The notes beneath the pieces are model-generated. The model ran no database searches. It worked only from the letters and a program-made list of their open reading frames with translations, and was not told the origin of the DNA. Below, piece by piece: positions 16,658 through 26,121 of a stretch of DNA of 64,000 bases (positions are counted from its first letter, which is position 1; every line of letters begins with the position of its first letter). The DNA comes from an uncultured Bacteroides sp. (GTDB lineage: Bacteria > Bacteroidota > Bacteroidia > Bacteroidales > Bacteroidaceae). Made by a program: the position numbers and the translations under genes. Location: NCBI RefSeq assembly GCF_963677715.1, contig NZ_OY782495.1:868001-932000 (forward strand). Reading direction: 5' to 3'.

Positions 16658-18382
16658 ATGAAAAAAGTAGAATTAATTATTATGACTGTTTTGACTGCGT
16701 TATTGTCATTCAGTACATCTTCCAAAGCCGGAGAAAAAGAGATTAAATCTCCGAATGCAAAAATAGTAGTGGCTTATGTGACTTCTTGGAGTGACATTAT
16801 GCCTGATCCTAAGTATATGACCCATATTAACTATGCTTTTGGGCATGTCAATGAAACTTTTGACGGAATAAGCATTGATAATGAAAACCGTTTAAAACAG
16901 ATTGTAGCTTTGAAAGCTCAGAAAAAGACCTTAAAGGTGCTCTTGTCTGTTGGTGGTTGGGGAAGCGGACGGTTTAGTGAAATGTCTGCTAATAAAAAAT
17001 TCCGTAAATCTTTTGCGAAAGATTGTAAGGAAGTAGTTAAGAAATACGATTTGGATGGCATTGATATAGATTGGGAATATCCTACCAGCTCAGAAGCTAA
17101 AATTTCATCTTCGCCAAATGATACTGAGAACTTTTCTTTAATGATAAAAGAGATACGGAAGGCTATAGGTCGAAAAAAAACATTAACTATCGCTACTGTG
17201 GCATCGGCCGAATATATTGATTTTAAGGCAATATTATCCTATATTGATTTTGTCAATGTTATGTCTTATGATATGGCATCGGCACCAAAGCTTCATTCTG
17301 CTTTGTTTCGCTCAGAAAACAGCGGCAATATTACCGGAGATGAGGCGATCATTGCTCATCTTAAAGCGGGAGTTCCACCCTCAAAGTTAGTAATGGGAAT
17401 GCCTTTTTATGGACGAGGAGGAAATGAGTATCCTAATTTTAAGGATTATAAGGAAGATAGAAACAATTTTGAAGAAAAATGGGATAGTATTGCTAAAGTA
17501 CCTTATCTCATTAATAAAAAAGGTATTATTGTTTTTGGATTTGAAGACTCTCGCTCGCTAGCTATTAAATGCCAATATATTTTAAGTAATAATTTGCTTG
17601 GTGGAATGTACTGGGATTATGCCGGAGATAATGCGAATGGGGATTTGAGGCGTACTGTATACGAAAATCTGATTGAACGAAAACCTTATGAAGTACCCCG
17701 TCAAGTTCTGGTTCTGACTGAAAGAGGAGGGCAACATGGAGGATTTACAGATGCAGGAATGCGCTGGTTAGCGAAAGAGGGCGATAAAATGAATTTTGTT
17801 GTTACTGAAATAAATAACGCCAAGCCTATAACGAAAAAATTCATATCACGGTTTCAACTTATCATACAACTTGATTTTCCTCCGTATACCTGGCCGGAAG
17901 AAGCCCAGAAAGCATTTATTCAATACATTGAAGAAGGCAAAGGGGGATGGATCGGATTTCATCATGCTACTTTGTTAGGAGAGTTTGACGGGTATCCTAT
18001 GTGGCAATGGTTTTCAGACTTCATGGGAGGAATACGCTTTCAAAACTATATAGCAGCACGTGCAGACGGAACAGTCATTGTTGAAGATGCGGAGCATCCT
18101 GTGATGAAGGGATTGCCGGCATCCTTTGTAATACCCGGCGATGAGTGGTACACTTACGATAAATCTCCTCGCCCGAATGTTCATGTATTGTCTCGAGTAG
18201 ACGAATCCAGCTATAGCCCGGCATCCGATATTAAAATGGGTGACCACCCTGTGATTTGGACAAATGAAGAAATGAAAGCCCGGAATGTATATTTTCAGAT
18301 GGGACATAGTAAAGTACTCTATGACACGGAGGCATTTACTGAAATGTTTGAGAATGCCATCCGATGGACTTTGAGTAAATAA
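16658..18382 (+). CDS. GH18 glycosidase fused to a ThuA domain
   Basis: This 574-residue protein starts at the ATG at 16658, because the upstream TTG extension would spoil the signal peptide (residues 1-24). Residues about 28-345 form a GH18 chitinase-type barrel with LLSVGGWGSGRFSEM, the catalytic DGIDIDWEYP (acid E140), VMSYDM and GGMYWDYAGD. Residues about 350-574 form a ThuA-like domain (VLVLTERGGQHGG, GWIGFHHATL, HPVMKGLP, PVIWTNE, FQMGHS), closely resembling the separate ThuA protein at 26122-26934. GH18 predicts cleavage of beta-1,4 GlcNAc linkages. ThuA domains are linked to sugar catabolism, but the reaction is uncertain. It lies 22 bp after the ROK gene. Confidence 0.88.
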   Translation: MKKVELIIMTVLTALLSFSTSSKAGEKEIKSPNAKIVVAYVTSWSDIMPDPKYMTHINYAFGHVNETFDGISIDNENRLKQIVALKAQKKTLKVLLSVGGWGSGRFSEMSANKKFRKSFAKDCKEVVKKYDLDGIDIDWEYPTSSEAKISSSPNDTENFSLMIKEIRKAIGRKKTLTIATVASAEYIDFKAILSYIDFVNVMSYDMASAPKLHSALFRSENSGNITGDEAIIAHLKAGVPPSKLVMGMPFYGRGGNEYPNFKDYKEDRNNFEEKWDSIAKVPYLINKKGIIVFGFEDSRSLAIKCQYILSNNLLGGMYWDYAGDNANGDLRRTVYENLIERKPYEVPRQVLVLTERGGQHGGFTDAGMRWLAKEGDKMNFVVTEINNAKPITKKFISRFQLIIQLDFPPYTWPEEAQKAFIQYIEEGKGGWIGFHHATLLGEFDGYPMWQWFSDFMGGIRFQNYIAARADGTVIVEDAEHPVMKGLPASFVIPGDEWYTYDKSPRPNVHVLSRVDESSYSPASDIKMGDHPVIWTNEEMKARNVYFQMGHSKVLYDTEAFTEMFENAIRWTLSK

Positions 18383-18456
18383 AAAAGGGATGTGTGGTAA
18401 AAGTATCAATAGAATAAGTTCAATGTTTCGGAACTTTTGCCACACACCCTCTTTTT
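18383..18456. terminator. Bidirectional terminator in PUL 1
   Basis: AGGGATGTGTGGTAAAAGT and ACTTTTGCCACACACCCT pair over about 18 positions with two mismatches. A and T runs lie on opposite flanks, between the convergent GH18-ThuA (+) and GH10-like (-) genes. Confidence 0.8.
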
Positions 18457-18467
18457 AATTTTAACCT

Positions 18468-19556
18468 TTAGTTTACTGCACGTACACTATCTGCATAAGC
18501 TTTGAATTCTTTTCGCATTTCTTTTGTACTGAGCCCGCCAACGGTGAAGATGGAAATGCCTTTAGCACCGCTTTTGAATGCAGCATCCATACATTGATGC
18601 AATTCATTCATTTTTGACGGAACCATAATACCGCAATAAAGAGTTGTCTTTGGATTCTTTTCTTTTACATTTTCGGCAGTACAATCAGCGATGAAGCTAA
18701 CTTTTCCGGTATAGAAGTTGTGATAAACCATTGGAAACACAATATCCAGATTCCATTTGCCCCAGTCCTGACGTACCATTTTGCGAGCCATTTTAGGGGT
18801 GGGAAAAGGAGATGCTGCCATTACTTTACCATATGAATGTACCACATCGGCTATTTCATTGGCAACTTCCGTTATTTGGTCGCAACGGAATTGTAGCCAT
18901 TTCTCGTCTGCAGAAGGATCTTTTTGATCTCTTGGATCATAACCATATTGTTTTTTAAACTTAGCAATCATGGCCGGGTGGTATCCATAATCCCATTGAG
19001 GATATTCTTTGTCTTGTACAATTCCATATTTTGGCCAAAGCGTAGTAGGCAATATCACATCTACAAAACGGTTATAATCAATAGAGATCCCATCAAGACC
19101 TTCTATTTTGCAGTATGCTGAAATTTTGTTTTTTAGATATTCCCGTACTTCCGGTAATGCCGGACACATAAATTTGTAATAATCAACATAGGCTATTTTA
19201 TTTGCCAGGCTTTCACCTTTACGATTAACACTTAGCCAATCAGGGTGTTTTTCAACAATTGAATCCTGATCATTTTCTAAATTCATAGTCCAGACCCACG
19301 CATACACTTTAATGCCATGCTTTTTAGCGATAGGAATCGCCACTTTATAATCTGATGGTGTAGGTGCATTTAACATTACTCCATCAATTCCGGCTTCATC
19401 CATTATTGAACAGATTGAATCAAAATTCATTTCTGGACGATAATCTAACCAAGTCCAGAATAATGGATATTTACTCTTATTGCTTTTGTTTGTAGTGTTA
19501 CATGCCGTAATACTACAAATAGACAACAACAGAATTAAAATTCTCATGTTTCTCAT
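18468..19556 (-). CDS. Family 10-like glycosyl hydrolase lipoprotein (GHL10/DUF187 type)
   Basis: This 362-residue protein has a lipoprotein signal peptide with lipobox ITAC. After it comes a TIM-barrel-like sequence: FWTWLDYRPEMNFD, GIDGVMLNAPTP, KVYAWVWTMN, LDGISIDYNRF and the late strand DIVFPMVYHNF. This pattern fits the glycosyl-hydrolase-like family 10 (GHL10) in which Asp/Glu residues at strand ends act in catalysis. The initiator could be the Met at 19556 or 19547. It is the last gene of the leftward run susC-susD-DUF5009-GHL10 and sits before the bidirectional terminator. It is probably membrane-anchored in the outer membrane. Substrate is unknown; GlcNAc-type linkages are plausible from context. 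Confidence 0.75.
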   Translation of the reverse strand: MRNMRILILLLSICSITACNTTNKSNKSKYPLFWTWLDYRPEMNFDSICSIMDEAGIDGVMLNAPTPSDYKVAIPIAKKHGIKVYAWVWTMNLENDQDSIVEKHPDWLSVNRKGESLANKIAYVDYYKFMCPALPEVREYLKNKISAYCKIEGLDGISIDYNRFVDVILPTTLWPKYGIVQDKEYPQWDYGYHPAMIAKFKKQYGYDPRDQKDPSADEKWLQFRCDQITEVANEIADVVHSYGKVMAASPFPTPKMARKMVRQDWGKWNLDIVFPMVYHNFYTGKVSFIADCTAENVKEKNPKTTLYCGIMVPSKMNELHQCMDAAFKSGAKGISIFTVGGLSTKEMRKEFKAYADSVRAVN

Positions 19557-19587
19557 TTTATTTTAATTTGAAAGGTTTTTTAATTCA

Positions 19588-20805
19588 TTATATTTTTAAT
19601 TTTATCTTACATAATCCCAAAAGATAAGTGACTCCAATTACTACTAATGAAAAGCATAAACAGTTTAATATTCCCATAAAACCATGCGTTATAATATCCG
19701 GCAGTATAATTTTTGTTATGTCGGCAAAAGCATAAAACACGTAAGGCATCAAATAGACTGTCAGGGTTGCCGTGCCAGCGGGACCAATAATATTTAACCA
19801 GTGTGCTTTTCCGGCCTTAACTAATGTTGATAATAATGTATAAACGCCTATTGCAATGGCACTAACATAAAATATCCATGTCGGCGTTGCGCTGATTTTT
19901 GAAAGAATCCAAAAATGACGTGCAATAGTGCCTGCTATTATTAGTGTGATTAAAAGGCCTAATATCCATACTATTTTTTTCCGCATTGGCACTTCTTCAT
20001 ATTTTATGGTTAATAATGAAAGTACAATACCGCCCATACCGAAGGCTGGCAATGCGCCGTTGCCAATATGCAAGACTTCTTCTAAAAAAGAATGAAAAAA
20101 GTTCGGCTGTGGAAAGTTTAGCATAGCTATTTCTCCAAAAGACTCATTCATGGGAGAGATTAACATGCATAGCAGCAAGAATCCAATCCAGATATAGATC
20201 AGCATTTTTAACCGGGTTCGAGAGAATAAATAAATAAGCGAACATACCAGATAGGTCCAACCGATAGAACCTAATATTCCCCAATGGGCTGCAAAGACAT
20301 GTTCATCCGGACTCCGGAATGTGATAGCCAAAAAAATAAGAATAGCCCATCCTAATCCTTTTAATATCAAAAGCAATTTTTTGTTGCTTTTTGGAAGGTA
20401 ATTATTCCATATCAAGATGAAAGCAGCTACCATTAGCAACCAATATACCCCAATGGAATAAAACACATCATTTGAAAGTCTGGCCTCTGAATTCGTAATA
20501 AAAACACCCATAATTAACAGGGCGAAAGAACGAGAGAGAATATGAAGGAGTGTAGAAGAGTCAGATGCTTTTTGGGTGTAACGATGTTCTATTGCGAATG
20601 GAATAGACATTCCCATTACAAAGATGAAGCAAGGAAATACAATATCGGCTAATCCCATAAAGTCTTCTCCATAGGTTGCGTGTTCCAGCCAATGAGGTAC
20701 ATCGTGTATTTTCCAAAAATCATTTACAAATATCATTGTAAACATAGTCAATGCTCTTAACAAATCAATGGCAGCATTGCGTTTTAAGAAAGAAAAAGTA
20801 GTCAT
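19588..20805 (-). CDS. DUF5009 membrane protein, heparan-alpha-glucosaminide N-acetyltransferase-like
   Basis: The Met at 20805 (405 residues) is preferred because MTTFSFLKRNAAIDLLRAL begins the family's conserved N terminus; the 16-residue extension is hydrophobic and unconvincing. About ten membrane segments follow, with the conserved ADIVFPCFIFVMGMSIPF in the second. DUF5009 proteins belong to the acyltransferase group that includes human HGSNAT and bacterial NagX. HGSNAT transfers acetyl from cytosolic acetyl-CoA to terminal glucosamine across a membrane. In PUL 1, beside GH18, GH9 and a ROK kinase, a role in acetylating or transporting glucosamine is a reasonable inference but is not shown by the sequence. 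Confidence 0.72.
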   Translation of the reverse strand: MTTFSFLKRNAAIDLLRALTMFTMIFVNDFWKIHDVPHWLEHATYGEDFMGLADIVFPCFIFVMGMSIPFAIEHRYTQKASDSSTLLHILSRSFALLIMGVFITNSEARLSNDVFYSIGVYWLLMVAAFILIWNNYLPKSNKKLLLILKGLGWAILIFLAITFRSPDEHVFAAHWGILGSIGWTYLVCSLIYLFSRTRLKMLIYIWIGFLLLCMLISPMNESFGEIAMLNFPQPNFFHSFLEEVLHIGNGALPAFGMGGIVLSLLTIKYEEVPMRKKIVWILGLLITLIIAGTIARHFWILSKISATPTWIFYVSAIAIGVYTLLSTLVKAGKAHWLNIIGPAGTATLTVYLMPYVFYAFADITKIILPDIITHGFMGILNCLCFSLVVIGVTYLLGLCKIKLKI

Positions 20806-20876
20806 ATTCAGAATATATAGGTAGAGAAATAGAATGAGTGGGATTGCTCCCACTCAACTCTACAATTATCTCATGA

Positions 20877-22484
20877 TTATAAATTACTCTTGTCTATATC
20901 CCAGAAAACACGAGTTGCACCATTATCAGGGCCACCTAATTTTTGAACAGCATCAGCATATCCTGCAGGATTATTGTTCTTCTCATCAGTAGTGAAAGGT
21001 AAACGGCGAACACCCAGACTTGTGGGTATAACGCCCTGGCTATCATTCTTCATGATTGGAAACAATTTCGGATAACCTGTGCGACGATATTCCGCCCAAG
21101 CATTCATTCCTTCAGGATAAATAGCAATCCATTTCTGAGTGATAATTTTCTCCAAACGTTCTTCGTCGGTAGTAGCATCACTCCATTTGGGACTAACTTT
21201 TGAAACGGCCTTGATATTATATTGTGGATCCAGAACATCAACAAAATCTGCCGGTTTTTTACCATTATTCAAATAATCACCCAAAGTGGCTCCCCATTGA
21301 TCGAAAGATGTTTCTATTCCTTTTTCGTAGAAATTTTCGGATGTTCCACCAACATTCCAACCACGCAAAGCTCCTTCTGCTAATAGAAAATAAGTCTCGG
21401 CCGCTGTAGCTAATACAACAGGAGTTGTGCCATTATCAAGATATAAAGCAGATATTTTTCCCGGAGTCACATTGTCTCCTTTATATTCAGGATGTTTATC
21501 CAAGTCAGGAATACCAGTACGTAGACCAACGATATTACCATCACTATTTTTCTGGGCATATTTTACCAGACGGGGATCAGCATATCCTCCCAATATTGAA
21601 GTAACGTTTGCATTAAGCAGTATATCGTGGTATTGACCTACTGCTGTCATCACATAAAGAGGATTGGTATACCCTTTTCCGCTGATGGTGAAATTATCTG
21701 CGTTATCTTCAATTAATCCTAACCCGTCGGCTACAGCTGCTTCAGCTTCTTGCTTTGCAAGGGCAGCATCATATTTTACAATACGCATTGCCAGGCGTAG
21801 ACGCAGTGTATTACACAATCGGCCCCATTTGGCTAAGTCTCCGTTGTATGCCAGATCGAATGATGCAAAAGAAGCAACAGTCTTACCTTGTACGGCAGCC
21901 AATTTAGTTGCAGCATCTTTTAATTCAACGAAGAACTCTTTGTAGGCATCTTGCCCTGAGTCATACGTTCCGCCTGTTTTGGAACTACCATATTGAGAAT
22001 AAATGATAGGACCGTACTGATCAGAGATGCGAGACATTGCGAGGACGCGCAAGATAGAATTGATTGCATCAAAGTGTGAGTATGTTTCCATATCGGCAGC
22101 ACACTTCTTTTTAGCCTGATAAGACGGAGACATCACCGAATTATAAGCATAATTCCAACAATAGTCATCCCAGCCCGCATTAAGAGCATAAGTCTGATTA
22201 TTTATTCCACCATTAAAGTTAGTACCACTAGCCATATATCCAGACCAGATGTCAGCATTCAGATTCTGGATTAACTGATATTCCCAATTTCCATTACTTT
22301 CATTGTAATAAATGGACTTTTGCAAAGGAATATAGTTCATGCCAACATAATTATTGTCTTGCTTTAGTTCTTCATCACTTACACCCATCGGGTCAGTATT
22401 CATCTTATCGAATGCCCCAGTACAAGCAGTAAAAAAGGATGCACTGATGAGGGCAGCCCCTATGTATTTATATATTTTCTTCAT
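20877..22484 (-). CDS. SusD/RagB-like nutrient-binding outer-membrane lipoprotein (PUL 1)
   Basis: This 535-residue lipoprotein (signal peptide, lipobox cysteine in FFTACTGAFDKMNTDP) looks like the SusD-like_2 group. The N-terminal NTDPMGVS, the helical NAILRVLAMSRISDQYGPI-type region and the C-terminal RLEKIITQKWIAIYPEGMNAWAEYRRTGYP are diagnostic. It would cap the SusC channel at the cell surface and bind the glycan. It follows susC by 13 bp and is presumably co-transcribed with it and with the DUF5009 and GHL10 genes downstream. Confidence 0.92.
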   Translation of the reverse strand: MKKIYKYIGAALISASFFTACTGAFDKMNTDPMGVSDEELKQDNNYVGMNYIPLQKSIYYNESNGNWEYQLIQNLNADIWSGYMASGTNFNGGINNQTYALNAGWDDYCWNYAYNSVMSPSYQAKKKCAADMETYSHFDAINSILRVLAMSRISDQYGPIIYSQYGSSKTGGTYDSGQDAYKEFFVELKDAATKLAAVQGKTVASFASFDLAYNGDLAKWGRLCNTLRLRLAMRIVKYDAALAKQEAEAAVADGLGLIEDNADNFTISGKGYTNPLYVMTAVGQYHDILLNANVTSILGGYADPRLVKYAQKNSDGNIVGLRTGIPDLDKHPEYKGDNVTPGKISALYLDNGTTPVVLATAAETYFLLAEGALRGWNVGGTSENFYEKGIETSFDQWGATLGDYLNNGKKPADFVDVLDPQYNIKAVSKVSPKWSDATTDEERLEKIITQKWIAIYPEGMNAWAEYRRTGYPKLFPIMKNDSQGVIPTSLGVRRLPFTTDEKNNNPAGYADAVQKLGGPDNGATRVFWDIDKSNL

Positions 22485-22497
22485 ATTCTATCTTCTT

Positions 22498-25400
22498 TTA
22501 AAAATTAACTTTCAAGTTTACCCCAAATGATCGGTTTGTCGGCATACCGAATACATCGACACCTTGCAAACGATTACTTGTAGAAAGCATACCGTCGGGA
22601 TCGTAAGGAGCATTATTTTTGAAAAAGAATAAATTTCTTCCGACCAACGACAATTGTACATCTTTTATGAAACCTGATTTTGCAAGTAGAGTTTTAGGAA
22701 GACTATAACTTAATGAAAGTTCACGTAGTCTGATATTGGTAGCACTATATACATAATATTCGGTACAACCGGCACGTCCTCCTACTAAATTGTAAAAGCC
22801 TTGCACATCTTCAATCTGTTTCCCTTCGAAAGATACGCCCCCTTGATTACGTGCTGTTCCGCTATTTTTGCTTACACCATAGCTATCCAAGTCTGCTTGA
22901 GTTAGCGAAATAACATCACCACCAAAACGACCATCAATTAAAAAATAAAGAGAAAAGTCTTTGTAAGTTATAGTGTTTTGCCATCCCAAATTGAATTTAG
23001 GATTAGTATTGCCTATCTTCTGAAAGTCTGATTTATCTACAATGGGTAATCCGGATTCATCATACTCGATAGCCCCCTTATCGTCACGTACAAAAGTTGC
23101 TCCATAAAGATCTCCGAAAGATCCTCCAACTTCCAGGCGACTGGCAATATTGTTACTTTCACCACCATTGAATTGGAAGTATCCCAGTCCATCTGCCAGT
23201 TTAATTGCTTTATTGCGATTGAATGAATAATTCACTCCGGTTTTCCAGCTGAAGTCTTTGCTCATTACCGGCGTAGCACTTAGCATAATTTCAACCCCTT
23301 TATTCTCAATATTACCGGCGTTTACATAATAAGTATTAAACTCTGATCCTGACGGAGCCGGAAGATTGAACAGCTGATCTTTTGTATTGGTTTTATAATA
23401 GGTAAAGTCAAAGTCCAATCTGTTTTCAAAGAAGCGCCATTCTGTTCCGAATTCAATAGAACTTGTTTTCTCAGGTTTCAATTCAGAATATGGCTCAGCT
23501 GTGTTGAATCCCACACTTCCGTCTTTATTCACCCAATTTAGCGGATTACTCGTATATGCCGAAATACCACTACCCACTTGTGACCAGGCAGCGCGTATCT
23601 TTCCTAAATTGACCCATTCGGGCAATTTTAAGGTTTCGTTCATTATCCAGGTTAATCCGATGGATGGATAAAAGAAGCCTTTATTTTTATAATCGGTAAA
23701 TGCCAGTGAGGAAGTCCAATCGTTACGTCCCGTTACATCTAAATAAATTTGGTCGCGGAGACCTAATTGTCCGGCAAAAAATACAGATTGGCTTTGGCTA
23801 TGACTATTCCAATTCCCTATGTTTCCTGAATTCAGTTGAACATTTGTCATGGTGAAAACATTTGGAATTGATAAAGTTCCGGGATAAGAGTCAAAATTTG
23901 ATCCTTTTCCATAGTAATCATTTATACTTGCACCCAAAGAGGCATTTACTGAAAAGTCTTTAAATTGCTGTTGATAGGTGAATAAAACATCCCCATAAGT
24001 ATTCAAATTCGTAGCTTCGTCAGCCATATATCGCCCGTTAGCTCCGCATAAAACAGAACTGGTTCCAACATACATCTTTTGGTCCGATTTATCAGATTTG
24101 AAATCCGCACTACCACGAGCCTGTAAAGACATGTGAGGATTGAACTGATATTTCATGCTTAAATTCATAATGGTGCGGTAGCGTTCGTCCTCATTCGGCG
24201 TTTTGTTGATCAGCCAATATGGATTTTCTTCCATGTCGCCCATTCCGCCTTCGTACCAATTTTGTGTTAGCAAGTTTCTGGACGGATCTTTTATCTCATA
24301 GTTCTTTTTATAATAGTCAAAAGATTCTCCTCCTTCAACCCCTCCTCTGGGAAAATGATAAAGTCCTACCAAAGGGTTCATATAATAACCTCCTGATACT
24401 GTCCGATTGTCAGCCTTCTGATACATTGCATTAATATTGGCATCTACAGTTAGTTTTTTATCGAAAAAGTTTGCAGTTTCACGGAAATTAAAATTATGTT
24501 TCACCAAGCGATTGTTGTCCACCACACCCTGACCATAAGTATTGGCATAAGAAAAATAAGTTTGCATCATTTCTGAACCTGCACTCAGCGAAAGAGAATT
24601 GATGCTTGTTATTCCTGTTTTGAAAAAATCATCGGTATAGTTTGGACTACCGTTGATTTTACTGCCCCAGCTACTTGTTTTACCTGTATAGCTATTCTGT
24701 AAATCGGGAATTCCATAGGCTGCATTATCAATGGTTGTGCTCGAGTTAAATGTAATATTTGTGCGCCCTACTTTTCCTCTTTTAGTAGTTATTATAACAA
24801 CGCCATTGGCTGCCGAACTACCGTAAAGAGCTGCTGCTGCAGGGCCTTTCAATATATTCATACTCTCAATATCGTCCGGATTCAGATTAGAAATTCCGTC
24901 GCCCTTATCTAAGTTTCCCGCATCATTATTACCTCCGATTGTGGTAGCGGCTGTTTCGCTGGTTGATGAGCCGAATGGAACTCCGTCGATTACGTATAAT
25001 GGCTGATTACTGCCATTTACGGAACGGTTACCACGGATAATCACTTTTACGGAGCCACCTAACCCTGATGAACTTTTATTAATTTGCACACCTGCTGTTT
25101 TACCCGCCAGGGCATTCATCATATTAGGATCTTTTGCTCTTACTAATTCGTCGCCATTTACAATTTGGGTAGAATAAGTCAGAGATTTCTCTTTTCTGGT
25201 AATACCCAATGCAGTGACCACAACTTCATCAAGAATTTTGGTATCATTTTTTAGGGTAATTTTAATTGCTCCCGATGTGATAGGTACTTCTTGCGAAGTC
25301 ATTCCGACATAAGAAACATGCAATGTTGTGGCATTGGCCGGTACTTTTGTTAGTGTAAATTTCCCATCAACATCAGTTACTGTCCCTATTGTCGTTCCCT

Positions 25401-25539
25401 TTACTAAAACGGTGGCTCCAATGACGGGTTCACCATCTTCTGCAGCTACTACAATGCCACTTACATTTGAATTTTGGGCTGTTGCCCAGCCAATAGCCGC
25501 CCATAGGCAGACCATGATTAAGATACATTTTTTTTTCAT
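22498..25539 (-). CDS. SusC/RagA TonB-dependent outer-membrane transporter (PUL 1)
   Basis: This 1013-residue protein has a signal peptide, then a carboxypeptidase-D-like regulatory domain (about 25-105: GIVVAAEDGEPVIGATV, VDGKFTL). The TonB-box region DEVVVTALG follows, then the plug with YVIDGVPFG, GPAAAALYGSSAANGV and IITTKRG, and a beta barrel ending in a terminal Phe (SFGVNLKVNF). It imports oligosaccharides into the periplasm with the SusD partner encoded 13 bp downstream. A 582-base upstream region carries candidate HTCS-binding repeats. Confidence 0.95.
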   Translation of the reverse strand: MKKKCILIMVCLWAAIGWATAQNSNVSGIVVAAEDGEPVIGATVLVKGTTIGTVTDVDGKFTLTKVPANATTLHVSYVGMTSQEVPITSGAIKITLKNDTKILDEVVVTALGITRKEKSLTYSTQIVNGDELVRAKDPNMMNALAGKTAGVQINKSSSGLGGSVKVIIRGNRSVNGSNQPLYVIDGVPFGSSTSETAATTIGGNNDAGNLDKGDGISNLNPDDIESMNILKGPAAAALYGSSAANGVVIITTKRGKVGRTNITFNSSTTIDNAAYGIPDLQNSYTGKTSSWGSKINGSPNYTDDFFKTGITSINSLSLSAGSEMMQTYFSYANTYGQGVVDNNRLVKHNFNFRETANFFDKKLTVDANINAMYQKADNRTVSGGYYMNPLVGLYHFPRGGVEGGESFDYYKKNYEIKDPSRNLLTQNWYEGGMGDMEENPYWLINKTPNEDERYRTIMNLSMKYQFNPHMSLQARGSADFKSDKSDQKMYVGTSSVLCGANGRYMADEATNLNTYGDVLFTYQQQFKDFSVNASLGASINDYYGKGSNFDSYPGTLSIPNVFTMTNVQLNSGNIGNWNSHSQSQSVFFAGQLGLRDQIYLDVTGRNDWTSSLAFTDYKNKGFFYPSIGLTWIMNETLKLPEWVNLGKIRAAWSQVGSGISAYTSNPLNWVNKDGSVGFNTAEPYSELKPEKTSSIEFGTEWRFFENRLDFDFTYYKTNTKDQLFNLPAPSGSEFNTYYVNAGNIENKGVEIMLSATPVMSKDFSWKTGVNYSFNRNKAIKLADGLGYFQFNGGESNNIASRLEVGGSFGDLYGATFVRDDKGAIEYDESGLPIVDKSDFQKIGNTNPKFNLGWQNTITYKDFSLYFLIDGRFGGDVISLTQADLDSYGVSKNSGTARNQGGVSFEGKQIEDVQGFYNLVGGRAGCTEYYVYSATNIRLRELSLSYSLPKTLLAKSGFIKDVQLSLVGRNLFFFKNNAPYDPDGMLSTSNRLQGVDVFGMPTNRSFGVNLKVNF

Positions 25540-26121
25540 AAACTGTTTCGGAAAAAATAAATATTAGGTCGTTATCTCTCGATATAAAAACAGATAAATA
25601 TTGGGGTATCTGTCACCCAAGTTGAAAAGCATATTGCAATATCAACCATAATTACATTAATCGTTTCTTGTCATAGGCCCCCGATTTAAATGGTTTCTCA
25701 ATTCTGATTATCCTTTATATATGTTTTTATTTCTGTTTCTACTTATATTATAGAAAATATTATCTATTTCTTAGTTTGTATATGCAGAATATAACCCCTT
25801 AGCCTATTTGCCATATTGATTATTATATAATTAAAATGCTTCCTTTTTTATGTTTTTTAAAGCATAAATGAATAAATATAATTCTTTATATTTTTATATG
25901 GCATCATTTTGATCAATAGTTATTCTTATGCAAAAGAAAGCATTTTTCAGAGAAACAAGTTAAATAGCAATCATATAAATTCTAATTTTTATCAAAAAAA
26001 GGCCGAAATGATAGGATTCAAACTTTTCGTAACTATAATCAAACTTTTTGTGAATTGATCTTTCCAAAAAGGAGCTGTTTCCTCAAAAGATTAGCCTATT
26101 TTAGTGATCTATTTTATCTGT
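25540..26121 (-). other. Noncoding susC upstream region of PUL 1
   Basis: This very AT-rich 582-base gap lies between the ThuA gene and susC. No gene is visible on either strand. It must hold the susC promoter, but no clear minus-strand TAnnTTTG box was found. The only distinct structure is the pair of direct repeats at 26019-26051. Confidence 0.5.
26019..26051 (-). promoter_or_regulatory. 21-bp-spaced direct repeats, candidate HTCS operator
   Basis: CAAACTTTTCGT (26019-26030) and CAAACTTTTTGT (26040-26051) differ at one base and start exactly 21 bp apart, two helical turns. This is the arrangement expected for an AraC-type dimer. A related pair precedes the ROK gene. Confidence 0.4.
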
